Assembly: GCF_937920075.1 (NCBI RefSeq)
Contig: NZ_CALETI010000413.1
Coordinates: forward strand, 1 to 7,973
Length of the DNA: 7,973 bases
Reading direction: 5' to 3'
DNA from: an uncultured Agitococcus sp.
GTDB lineage: Bacteria; Pseudomonadota; Gammaproteobacteria; Pseudomonadales; Moraxellaceae
Made by a program: the position numbers and the translations under genes. Positions 1 to 6,242 of the stretch are shown one piece after another; the stretch's first letter is position 1; each line of letters opens with the position of its first letter. The notes beneath the pieces were generated by a model, which had not been told where the DNA came from, searched no databases, and saw only the letters and a list, made by a program, of their open reading frames with translations.

Positions 1-5
1 CGTGG

Positions 6-30
6 CGTGGGTAGAGGCACGAAACCCACG
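6..30. repeat. Short palindromic repeat, copy A
   Basis: Perfect 7-bp inverted repeat: CGTGGGT at 6-12 and ACCCACG at 24-30 around an 11-base loop. On the minus strand it reads GTGGGTTTC...ACCCAC, the same pattern as the neighbouring copy at 42-76, from which it is separated by only 11 bases. I recall hairpin repeats with a (G)TGGGTTTC..ACCCA core as dispersed elements in several bacterial genomes, including large sulfur bacteria, but this was not searched. There is no run of T after the stem on either strand, so it is not an obvious intrinsic terminator. Confidence 0.6.
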
Positions 31-41
31 ATAATCAAATG

Positions 42-76
42 TTAATTGTGGGTTGACGAAGGAAACCCACAATTAA
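42..76. repeat. Short palindromic repeat, copy B
   Basis: Perfect 13-bp inverted repeat: TTAATTGTGGGTT at 42-54 and AACCCACAATTAA at 64-76, with a 9-base loop (gacgaagga). It lies inside the reading frame of the apt-like remnant and supplies its stop codon (TAA on the minus strand at 44-42). That placement suggests the element inserted into, or marks the breakpoint of, the former gene. The core resembles copy A at 6-30. Confidence 0.7.
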
Positions 77-167
77 TTAGCCCATCGTTTAATCCCCTAA
101 ATAAAATGTCTTGTTTGGGAAAATCGGGTACACAACGAATATATTGCTCAAGTTTGGTGTTGGGCAT
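42..167 (-). pseudogene. apt: Adenine phosphoribosyltransferase 5' remnant, broken by repeats
   Basis: An ATG on the minus strand (167-165) is preceded by AAGGAT (180-175), a good Shine-Dalgarno site 7 bases away. It opens a 41-codon frame. Residues 6-24 read LEQYIRCVPDFPKQDILFR, closely matching the start of Apt proteins, which typically have (L/Y)I..VPDFPKPGILFRDITPLL. The match stops after residue 24 (about position 96). The rest (GLNDGLINCGF...) is unlike Apt and runs into the palindrome at 42-76 with a stop. The nearly invariant PG after FPK is QD here, which suggests decay. Apt is normally about 170-180 aa and salvages adenine to AMP in the cytoplasm. Whether more of the gene lies beyond position 1 cannot be seen. 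A small unrelated ORF with a chance match is possible but less likely, given the start, ribosome site and motif together. Confidence 0.55.
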
Positions 168-206
168 AACAAATATCCTTTAATCAACAATCAATATCGC
201 TTAACC

Positions 207-235
207 TTGTCAGGTCATAATAACAATAATACAAC
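207..235 (+). promoter_or_regulatory. Possible sigma-70 promoter for ctpA
   Basis: TTGTCA (207-212, 5/6 to the -35 consensus) and TACAAC (230-235, 4/6 to the -10 consensus) have a 17-base spacer. They lie in the 153-bp region between the divergent apt remnant and ctpA. The predicted leader is about 80 bases. The region is AT-rich, so chance matches are likely. Nothing else recognisable lies in 168-320 beyond the two ribosome sites. Confidence 0.3.
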
Positions 236-320
236 TACTTGTATGATTGATGTGCATGACCATTAGAATTAATGCTGTTAATCTAAAAATATGGTTTGTT
301 AATAGGATTTTGAGAAATAA

Positions 321-1742
321 ATGAAACGCTTGTTAAATGTCGCCTTATGTTCTTTAGTATTACACTCCTATGGATGGGCAGCAGAGGCAACACCCACACC
401 AGACAGTAATAAAAAAGTAGAAAATTTACCCCTCACCGATTTACGCACCTTTGTTGATGTTTTTGAGCGTATTCGTCAAAGTTATGTTGACCCTGTTGAC
501 GATAAAACCTTATTTGAAAATGCCATTAAAGGTATGTTGTCATCACTCGACCCTCATTCTGCCTATTTAAATAAAGACGATTATCAAGATTTAAAAGCGC
601 AAACCACAGGCGAGTTTGGCGGTATTGGTGTCGAAATTACTATGGAAGATGGTTATTTAAAAGTCATTAGTCCGATAGATGATACACCTGCGTCTAAGGC
701 TGGCATCAAAGCAGGTGATTATATCGTCAAATTGGAAGGGAAAGCGGTTAAAGGCATGACCATGAATGAAGCTGTGGAAGTGATGCGTGGAGAAATTGGC
801 AAACCACTCAAATTAACCATTCAACGCAAAGGCGAAGCCGCACAAAACTTAACCTTGATTCGCTCCAAAATTGAAACAACCAGCGTTAAAATGCGCTTTA
901 TTGCCGAAGATTATCCAGTCATTAGAATTACCCAATTTCAAACTCATACAGGCCGTGATTTAAATAAAACTTTAAATCAACTCAAAGAACGCGAAAAACC
1001 GATTAAAGGCTTGATTTTAGATTTACGCAACAATCCGGGTGGCGTGTTGGGTGGTGCAATTAGTGTGGCGGATGCCTTTTTAGATAAAGGTTTGATTGTT
1101 TATACCAAATCGCGTAGCGAAGAACCTAGTGAAAAATTCGAAGCGACTGAAGGACAAAATTTACCCAATGTGCCGTTATTAGTATTAGTCAATGGTGGTT
1201 CTGCTTCTGCTTCCGAAATTGTTGCAGGGGCATTACAAGACCAAAAACGTGCGATTATTGCGGGAACAACCACCTTTGGCAAAGGCTCGGTGCAAACCGT
1301 TTTGCAAATCAGTGAAGACAAAGCCATTAAGTTAACCACAGCGCGTTATTACACGCCTAATGGCCGTTCGATTCAAGCCGAAGGTATTAAACCTGACGTG
1401 TTAATTGAGCCAGCCAAACTAGAGCTTGCCGCTCAGGGAGAAAGTTATAAAGAAGCGGATTTAAAAGGTCATTTATCAAATCCCAATGAACAAGCCGATG
1501 CAACCAATAGCTTTAAGCCTGTTGAGGAGGCCAAGCCTGTGGTTGAAGAAGAGGTGAAAAAAGGCACAGATGTTGGCAAAAAGACCAAAAAATCGGCAAA
1601 AGATGATGCTAAAGTTGAAGAAAAACCAGTTGTTAAAACGGATGAAATACCTACAGAGCAACAATTAGCTCAAGATGATTATGTATTGTATGCTGCTTTA
1701 AATGTGTTAAAGGGCGCAGCTTTTTGGCAGGCAAAACCATGA
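321..1742 (+). CDS. ctpA: CtpA-type carboxyl-terminal processing protease (S41A), exported
   Basis: Periplasmic serine protease that cleaves proteins near their C-termini; in Gram-negatives, relatives process or degrade envelope proteins such as murein hydrolases. Residues 1-20 form a signal peptide with likely cleavage after GWA or WAA. The usual N-terminal helical segment (about 40-90, with LDPHSAYL) is followed by a PDZ domain (about 97-170, GIGVEI...AGIKAGDYI) and the S41 core. Catalytic Ser296 lies in NGGSASASEIVAG and Lys321 in TFGKGSVQT. The 25-residue spacing equals that in Prc and CtpB, and Gln325 sits at the usual K+4 position. At 473 aa it matches the short CtpA group, not the ~680-aa Prc. 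A charged Lys/Glu/Val-rich low-complexity tail (about 400-445) precedes the closing segment DDYVLYAALNVLKG. The ATG has only weak GAG at 312-314 upstream. The stop overlaps the next gene's start (ATGA). The substrate is unknown. Confidence 0.93.
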   Translation: MKRLLNVALCSLVLHSYGWAAEATPTPDSNKKVENLPLTDLRTFVDVFERIRQSYVDPVDDKTLFENAIKGMLSSLDPHSAYLNKDDYQDLKAQTTGEFGGIGVEITMEDGYLKVISPIDDTPASKAGIKAGDYIVKLEGKAVKGMTMNEAVEVMRGEIGKPLKLTIQRKGEAAQNLTLIRSKIETTSVKMRFIAEDYPVIRITQFQTHTGRDLNKTLNQLKEREKPIKGLILDLRNNPGGVLGGAISVADAFLDKGLIVYTKSRSEEPSEKFEATEGQNLPNVPLLVLVNGGSASASEIVAGALQDQKRAIIAGTTTFGKGSVQTVLQISEDKAIKLTTARYYTPNGRSIQAEGIKPDVLIEPAKLELAAQGESYKEADLKGHLSNPNEQADATNSFKPVEEAKPVVEEEVKKGTDVGKKTKKSAKDDAKVEEKPVVKTDEIPTEQQLAQDDYVLYAALNVLKGAAFWQAKP

Positions 1743-2365
1743 TCTTTGCAGAAGACGATTTAGCTCCTAAAGCCACGAGAGTGTATCAGGCAATTAAAGA
1801 TGATCGAGAAATTATCATTGATACGTTAACACGCTCGTTTTGGGATGACCCGATGTATAACTGGTTGGTCAAACAAGATGTCTATTTAGGGGCGAGGTTT
1901 CGGCGAATTTTTGAAATTTATTGGGATCGTTTTGCATGGCCGTATGAGCAAATTTGGACAACCGAAGACAGATTAGGCGCGGCTTTATGGTCGCCACCCA
2001 ATTGTTGGCAATTAGGCTTAGCCGAACAGTTGGCTTTTCTGCCTGATTGGCTAGGCGTAACAGGTTTAAGTCAGTTGTATTCCCGTTGGCGAGTGGTGGA
2101 TAAAATTCAAGCCAAACATCCACATGTGCCTCATTGGTATTTAATGGCGGTGGGGGTTGCACCCGAAGCGCAGGGTAGAGGTTATTGCTCCAAGTTGTTA
2201 AGGCCAATATTAGATATTTGTGATCGTACCCAAACACCTGCCTATTTAGAAAACTCTAAAGAGCAAAATATCGAAATTTATCAACACTTTGGCTTTAAAG
2301 TGACTGAGGAAGTGGTCGTCGAAAAAGATGTTAAGTTGTGGTTAATGTGGAGGGAAGCGCGTTAA
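1739..2365 (+). CDS. GNAT-family N-acetyltransferase
   Basis: A 208-aa cytoplasmic enzyme expected to transfer acetyl from acetyl-CoA to an amine; the acceptor cannot be told from sequence. The acetyl-CoA-binding motif A is at about 133-155: HWYLMAVGVAPEAQGRGYC, a beta strand then the Q-x-x-G-x-G/A pyrophosphate loop. The last loop position is Cys150 in place of the usual Gly/Ala. Motif B-like sequence follows at 168-187 (AYLENSKEQNIEIYQHFGF), with the typical E/N..N..IY...GF pattern. The N-terminal half is Trp-rich and includes TRSFWDDPMYNWL, as in GNATs of the HWYL..VGV group. The ATG at 1739 was chosen because it overlaps the ctpA stop (ATGA), the hallmark of translational coupling. A TTG at 1724 would add five residues but lacks a better ribosome site. 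Its link to CtpA function is unknown. Confidence 0.85.
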   Translation: MIFAEDDLAPKATRVYQAIKDDREIIIDTLTRSFWDDPMYNWLVKQDVYLGARFRRIFEIYWDRFAWPYEQIWTTEDRLGAALWSPPNCWQLGLAEQLAFLPDWLGVTGLSQLYSRWRVVDKIQAKHPHVPHWYLMAVGVAPEAQGRGYCSKLLRPILDICDRTQTPAYLENSKEQNIEIYQHFGFKVTEEVVVEKDVKLWLMWREAR

Positions 2366-2402
2366 ATAGCGGTGGATATATGAGTTATTTTCAAAAACCA
2401 TC

Positions 2403-2432
2403 TTGGTAGTTAATCTGATTCCCAGTTATAGT
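2403..2432 (+). promoter_or_regulatory. Possible sigma-70 promoter for the YdiK-like gene
   Basis: TTGGTA (2403-2408, 4/6) and TATAGT (2427-2432, 5/6) are 18 bases apart in the 96-bp gap after the acetyltransferase gene. The gap has no convincing terminator. A start near 2439 would leave a short leader containing the AAGGAA site at 2448-2453. Read-through from ctpA is equally possible. Confidence 0.35.
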
Positions 2433-2447
2433 CGGTTGACGCATTTT

Positions 2448-2453
2448 AAGGAA
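2448..2453 (+). promoter_or_regulatory. Ribosome binding site of the YdiK-like gene
   Basis: AAGGAA lies 8 bases before the ATG at 2462. It fixes this start, since no other in-frame start nearby has a comparable site. Confidence 0.6.
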
Positions 2454-2461
2454 ATGATCGA

Positions 2462-3529
2462 ATGTCTTCATTTGAAGCTTTAACCCTTCACCGATTATTA
2501 CTAGCCGTTATTTTGAGTGTTATCCTATTTTTGGGCTATAGTATTTTATCGGTTTTTTTTATTCCAATAGCATGGGCAGGCGTTTTAGCCTATGTAACAT
2601 GGCCAGCCTATACACGTTTGTTAACACGCTTAGCCTATCGGCATAATTTAGCAGCCGCATTAATGACCTTGAGCTTAGCCTTATTAATCATCATTCCTTT
2701 ATTATTAGCAATTATTGTGTTAAATGTCGAAGTAAGTCATGTTTATCGAGTTATTGAGCAAAAAATCAGTAGTCAAAATGTAGCATTACCAGATTTTGTA
2801 AAAAAATGGCCATTTGCCAATGAGTTACAAAAAACTTTAGACAATTTAATGAATAATCCTGATGCGTTTAAAGAACAGTTGCAAGCATGGTTTCAAAAAG
2901 CATTTGGTGCAGCGGCACAAGTGGCAAGTGGTATTAGCAAAAACTTAGCCAAATTATCAATGGCATTGTTTATCTTATTTTTCTTTTATCGTGATGGCCA
3001 AAAAATATTGCAACAAATACAACAAGGTTTAACCGTTTTAATTGGTGATAGAGTTCACGGTTATATTCATGCAATTGGTGATACAACCCGAGCTGTTGTT
3101 TATGGTATTGTGTTAACGGCTGTTGCCCAAGGATTTTTAGCAGGAATAGGCTATGCTTTTGTAGGCATGGAAAGTCCAATATTTTTGGCCTGTATTACCA
3201 CCTTGGTGGCGATGATTCCCTTTGGAACTCCCTTTGCGTGGGGGAGTGTGGCGGTTTGGTTATTGAGCCAAGGTTATACCGTTGAAGCATTGGGTTTGGC
3301 AGCGTGGGGAACTTTTGTGATTAGCTGGGTTGATAACATTATCCGCCCCCTTGTCATTTCTAGCGCGACCGAAATACCTTTTTTAGCAGTGATGTTTGGA
3401 GTATTGGGAGGCTTAGCTGCTTTTGGCATGATTGGTTTATTTATCGGGCCAGTTATTTTAGCGGTATTAATCGCTATTTGGCGCCAGTGGCTAGAAAGCG
3501 AACAGAATTTAGCAAAAACAAAGAGTTAA
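2462..3529 (+). CDS. ydiK: YdiK-like AI-2E family membrane protein
   Basis: A 355-aa inner-membrane protein of the AI-2E/UPF0118 family. Named after the autoinducer-2 exporter TqsA, the family also includes members linked to ion or proton antiport, so the cargo is not predictable. Hydrophobic segments fall at about 10-45 (probably two), 62-88, 162-177, 211-234, 238-262, 272-290 and 304-340. A hydrophilic, probably extracytoplasmic region lies at about 90-160, the usual family layout. Motifs shared with E. coli YdiK, as I remember it, are AWAGVLAYVTWP (38-48), GIVLTAVAQGFLAGIGYA (215-232), DNIIRPLVI (291-299) and the closing FGMIGLFIGPVILAV (321-335). Length is normal (YdiK is ~370 aa). It has its own ribosome site and possibly its own promoter. 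It is a typical housekeeping-style neighbour with no evident link to the cytochromes downstream. Confidence 0.88.
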   Translation: MSSFEALTLHRLLLAVILSVILFLGYSILSVFFIPIAWAGVLAYVTWPAYTRLLTRLAYRHNLAAALMTLSLALLIIIPLLLAIIVLNVEVSHVYRVIEQKISSQNVALPDFVKKWPFANELQKTLDNLMNNPDAFKEQLQAWFQKAFGAAAQVASGISKNLAKLSMALFILFFFYRDGQKILQQIQQGLTVLIGDRVHGYIHAIGDTTRAVVYGIVLTAVAQGFLAGIGYAFVGMESPIFLACITTLVAMIPFGTPFAWGSVAVWLLSQGYTVEALGLAAWGTFVISWVDNIIRPLVISSATEIPFLAVMFGVLGGLAAFGMIGLFIGPVILAVLIAIWRQWLESEQNLAKTKS

Positions 3530-3554
3530 GTTGTTAAATCTAAAAATGGAGTTT

Positions 3555-3583
3555 TTACTCTAGAATAATTACTCTAAATAATT
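3555..3583 (+). repeat. Two tandem imperfect direct repeats in the leader region
   Basis: TTACTCTAGAATAATT (3555-3570) is followed at a 14-base period by TTACTCTAAATAATT (3569-3583). The copies differ by one inserted base. They lie between the YdiK-like gene and the cytochrome gene, where tandem regulator sites would be placed. AT-rich sequence makes chance repetition plausible. Confidence 0.35.
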
Positions 3584-3602
3584 GAATTAAAACAAAAAAT
3601 TA

Positions 3603-3661
3603 GAGCTTTTGCACCAGTTGTTTATTTGTATTAATCTCGTTAAACTGGCGCAAAATTGCTC
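3603..3661 (+). promoter_or_regulatory. Long stem-loop upstream of the RoxA-like cytochrome gene
   Basis: TTTTGCACCAGTT (3607-3619) pairs with AACTGGCGCAAAA (3643-3655), 12 of 13 positions. The stem continues, past a 2-base bulge at 3656-3657, with GAGC (3603-3606) against GCTC (3658-3661). The loop is 23 bases. The stem ends six bases before the AGGAG ribosome site at 3667. The 5' arm begins with T and the 3' arm ends with A, so neither strand has the T-run expected of an intrinsic terminator. A leader RNA structure or an operator fits better. Function is inferred only. Confidence 0.5.
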
Positions 3662-3666
3662 AATCT

Positions 3667-3671
3667 AGGAG
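3667..3671 (+). promoter_or_regulatory. Strong ribosome binding site deciding the start of the RoxA-like gene
   Basis: AGGAG lies 5 bases before the ATG at 3677. The upstream in-frame ATG-like start at 3656 would put this site inside the coding sequence and has no ribosome site of its own. The product from 3677 also begins with a normal export signal (MKK plus a hydrophobic stretch). Confidence 0.75.
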
Positions 3672-3676
3672 CCAAC

Positions 3677-6127
3677 ATGAAAAAAATAGTTTGGGGTTTA
3701 GCCACAGTATCAGTGATTGGTGTGGGGGTGCATTTTGCTACCTTGCCACCACCTCCGCCAGATGTTCCACCTGTACCAGCCAAAATTCCTGTGCCAGAAG
3801 TGCCAGCTTTAACACCCTATGATATGCCAACTGGTCAAGTACCTGTATCAACAGAACCATATCGTTCAACAAATCGCAGTGTATCCATTCAAGATTTAGT
3901 TGATCGTAAATTAACCACGGGTATTTATACAGGTACACCTTATTGGAAAGAACGTGCTGAATGGTTTGACGCGCATTTTTATGACACCTTAGCTGCGCGT
4001 AAAGTGTGGAATAAAGGTACATCACCTGATACTCACAAACGTGGTGGGCCAGTCACATGGACATATCAGCCTATTCCACAGTATGTACCGCCGCCATGTA
4101 CCGAAGTGCAGCCAACTGGTTATGATGCCGAAGGATGCCGTTACGTTTTGGGATTATTTAAGGATGTAGAGGCTAAAGACCCCATTAAGGCCAATAAAAT
4201 GCGTGAACAGGCGCGTCGTGGTCGTGATGTTTGGTTTAAGGGCACGTTTGGCAACCAAGATGAAAACATGTTGCTGCAAACGCGTGTCGTCGGTAAAGAA
4301 AATATGTATTACCCTTGGTTAGACACACGCACCCGTGCACAACGTTTTAGTAAATGGGGTTTAATTAATGATCCTGATTGTGTGCAAGGTGATGCATCTA
4401 CGAATTGGTATGACAAATGCCAAGACCCACATTCATCAGGTGTGTTAGGTTATCGTAAATACTATGCCGACCCAATTAAAGATGCTTCAGGCAAAGTTGT
4501 TTACGATCCACAAACAGCTCCTTATTCCGAAACAGAAATTAAAGAAAACAAACGTTATGTGATTGGTCATCCCTGTGTGCAATGTCACGTGGGTTTTGAT
4601 CCTACTAATCCACCCAAAAACCCCAATGAGCCTAAATGGGAAAATTTAAGTGCTACGATTGGTAACCAACACATTCGTCAGCCCTTAGCTTTCTTCCAAG
4701 GTGCGCCAAGTAATCATTTAGCTAACCAAGCGGTGATGGCAGGACGCTTAGGCACAATTGATACCTCAATTGTTGCTAACGATTGGCAGCATAATCCGGG
4801 TACACAAAACAATATTATGGACTTTCATAACAAACGTTTATTTGAACACGTGATGAAAGACCCAGTTACGGGTATTGTGAAAACGGCCATGACACGCCAT
4901 GTATTAAAAGGTGGCGAAGACTCTGTGGGCGAACATTTGGCGTTGATTCGTGTCTATGTCAATATTGGTATGTGTACCGAAGAATGTTGGACACCGAACT
5001 TTCCTTATCCTGGTCAATTTTTTGGTCGTGGTACCAAACAAAGCCCAATGCGTATCATGCAATGTGCCAACAAATGTGATGCGTGGAATTATGCTGATAG
5101 TAAGATGGATGATTTAGCCGCCTTCTTAATCACAGGTGGGCCAACTTATTTATTAGCGGCTAAAGATGATAAAGATAATACCGCTGGTTTAAATTATATT
5201 GATCTTAAAGTAGTCCCTAAAGGTCGTGAAGTATTTGCTCGTGAGTGTGCTTCTTGTCATAGCTCTAAGTTTGCACCTGAAAATATTCGTGCCGATAAAG
5301 ATGCCTTAGCTAAGTTTTATGAAGGCCATATTTTTGGTAAAGAAGATTACTGGCGTTATGAAATGAGTGCTGAAAAGCAAAAAGATGCAGCATTTATGGC
5401 CAAGTATTTTGTCAAAGACTTAAAAGGCCAGTTACGTCCCAAACAATTTGCTGATAAAGGTATTTTTGGTCAAGATTGGTTAGGTAATGACGAACGTACT
5501 CCTTTTAATATTGTCGGTACTAATATGTGTCGTGCTTTACATGATAACCATAATCAAGGTCATATTTGGGAAGAGTTTTCTTCTGAAACTTACAAAAATA
5601 GTCCCTCTGCTGGCAGTGTCAAACAAGTCTTTAATCGCGTGATTCCTTTGCTTGGTGGCGTGCCATTTGGCGAGCGTAAAATTGAAGGCGGGCCGGGTTA
5701 TTTGCGTAATATCTCGTTATTATCGGTTTGGGCAACAGCTCCTTTCTTGCATAATAATGCGATTGGTGAAGTGACTTTCTTGCCTGATGGTTCACCAGAT
5801 TACACTTTAAGTGGTCGCATTAAACAATTTGAAATGGCGTTTGATGAGTTGATGATGTCTGATGATCCCAAAGTATCTCCCAGCCGTCCACAAAAAATCA
5901 CAGGACTGACCGAAGACTTTATGAGTAGTGGTCGCGAAGATGCCCAAGGTTTAGCATTGATTCCCTTCAAAAAAGGTGAGCCTGCTGCACATGTGTTATC
6001 TTCTAATCCACATCGTCCTTTGTTTATGAAGTGTGATGATTTGGTTGAAAATAAGGGGCATCAGTTTGGTGTTGATTTAACACCACAAGATAAACACGCT
6101 CTACGTGAATTCTTGAAAATGATGTAA
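3677..6127 (+). CDS. RoxA-like/MauG-superfamily diheme c-type cytochrome (probable periplasmic oxygenase or peroxidase)
   Basis: An 816-aa exported diheme protein. Residues 4-22 form a hydrophobic export signal or anchor without a clear cleavage site, followed by a Pro-rich linker (24-47). Two covalent heme sites are visible: CVQCH at 300-304 and CASCH at 524-528. LRNISLLSVWATAPFLHNN (676-694) matches the C-terminal pattern of diheme peroxidases and MauG, LRN...APYxHDG; its His692 is the candidate distal ligand of the second heme. RVYVNIGMCTEECW (425-438) and TNMCRALHDNHNQGHIW (615-631) resemble, from memory, conserved segments of the rubber oxygenase RoxA/LatA group. RoxA is ~680 aa, so this protein is longer, mainly at the N-terminal side. 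RoxA cleaves polyisoprene with O2; other superfamily members are peroxidases or oxidise protein residues. The substrate here is unknown. Extra Cys pairs (C433/C437, C463/C467) suggest disulfides. It is followed by a second diheme cytochrome, a likely electron partner. The superfamily is firm; rubber cleavage itself is not claimed. Confidence 0.82.
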   Translation: MKKIVWGLATVSVIGVGVHFATLPPPPPDVPPVPAKIPVPEVPALTPYDMPTGQVPVSTEPYRSTNRSVSIQDLVDRKLTTGIYTGTPYWKERAEWFDAHFYDTLAARKVWNKGTSPDTHKRGGPVTWTYQPIPQYVPPPCTEVQPTGYDAEGCRYVLGLFKDVEAKDPIKANKMREQARRGRDVWFKGTFGNQDENMLLQTRVVGKENMYYPWLDTRTRAQRFSKWGLINDPDCVQGDASTNWYDKCQDPHSSGVLGYRKYYADPIKDASGKVVYDPQTAPYSETEIKENKRYVIGHPCVQCHVGFDPTNPPKNPNEPKWENLSATIGNQHIRQPLAFFQGAPSNHLANQAVMAGRLGTIDTSIVANDWQHNPGTQNNIMDFHNKRLFEHVMKDPVTGIVKTAMTRHVLKGGEDSVGEHLALIRVYVNIGMCTEECWTPNFPYPGQFFGRGTKQSPMRIMQCANKCDAWNYADSKMDDLAAFLITGGPTYLLAAKDDKDNTAGLNYIDLKVVPKGREVFARECASCHSSKFAPENIRADKDALAKFYEGHIFGKEDYWRYEMSAEKQKDAAFMAKYFVKDLKGQLRPKQFADKGIFGQDWLGNDERTPFNIVGTNMCRALHDNHNQGHIWEEFSSETYKNSPSAGSVKQVFNRVIPLLGGVPFGERKIEGGPGYLRNISLLSVWATAPFLHNNAIGEVTFLPDGSPDYTLSGRIKQFEMAFDELMMSDDPKVSPSRPQKITGLTEDFMSSGREDAQGLALIPFKKGEPAAHVLSSNPHRPLFMKCDDLVENKGHQFGVDLTPQDKHALREFLKMM

Positions 6128-6141
6128 ATCAAACCGTCATT

Positions 6142-6207
6142 GTAGGGGCAGCCCTTGTGGCTGCCCTATGATGGTCATATAAGGACAACCACAAGGGTTG
6201 TCCCTAC
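6142..6207. repeat. Composite palindrome: two inverted copies of a hairpin repeat
   Basis: Copy 1 (6142-6166, + strand) and copy 2 (6207-6183, - strand) agree at 21 of 25 positions, starting GTAGGG and sharing CCCTTGTGG in the centre. Each folds alone: GGGCAGCC (6146-6153) with GGCTGCCC (6159-6166), and GGACAACC (6183-6190) with GGTTGTCC (6196-6203), each with a 5-base loop. The two copies can also pair with each other. The centre has TATGA (6167-6171) against TCATA (6175-6179). I recall GTAGGGGC..CCTTGTG.. repeats as dispersed elements in many bacterial genomes. It fills most of the 115-bp gap between the cytochrome genes. There is no T-run after either stem on the + strand, so termination is not evident; mRNA processing or stability effects are possible. 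Confidence 0.8.
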
Positions 6208-6242
6208 CAATAAAAAATGGTTAGATAATTATTCGAGCCACT

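Noticed and set aside
1724..1738. TTG start for the acetyltransferase
   Set aside because: It adds only five residues before an ATG that overlaps the ctpA stop as ATGA, and has no better ribosome site.
3541..3557. TAAAAA-tggag-TTTTTA inverted repeat as a terminator of the YdiK-like gene
   Set aside because: The stem is A/T only and six pairs long, with no T-run after it. It is too weak to call in such AT-rich sequence.
3656..3676. Upstream in-frame start for the RoxA-like protein (adds MLNLGAN)
   Set aside because: It overlaps the end of the leader hairpin, places the strong AGGAG site inside the gene and puts extra residues before a normal MKK-type export signal. The ATG at 3677 fits better.
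4973..5087. CTEEC and CANKC in the RoxA-like protein as additional heme sites
   Set aside because: They have three residues between the cysteines and no following His, so they do not match CxxCH; disulfides are more likely.
6142..6207. Intrinsic terminator between the two cytochrome genes
   Set aside because: The stems are strong but are not followed by T-runs on the + strand, and the sequence matches a two-copy dispersed repeat.
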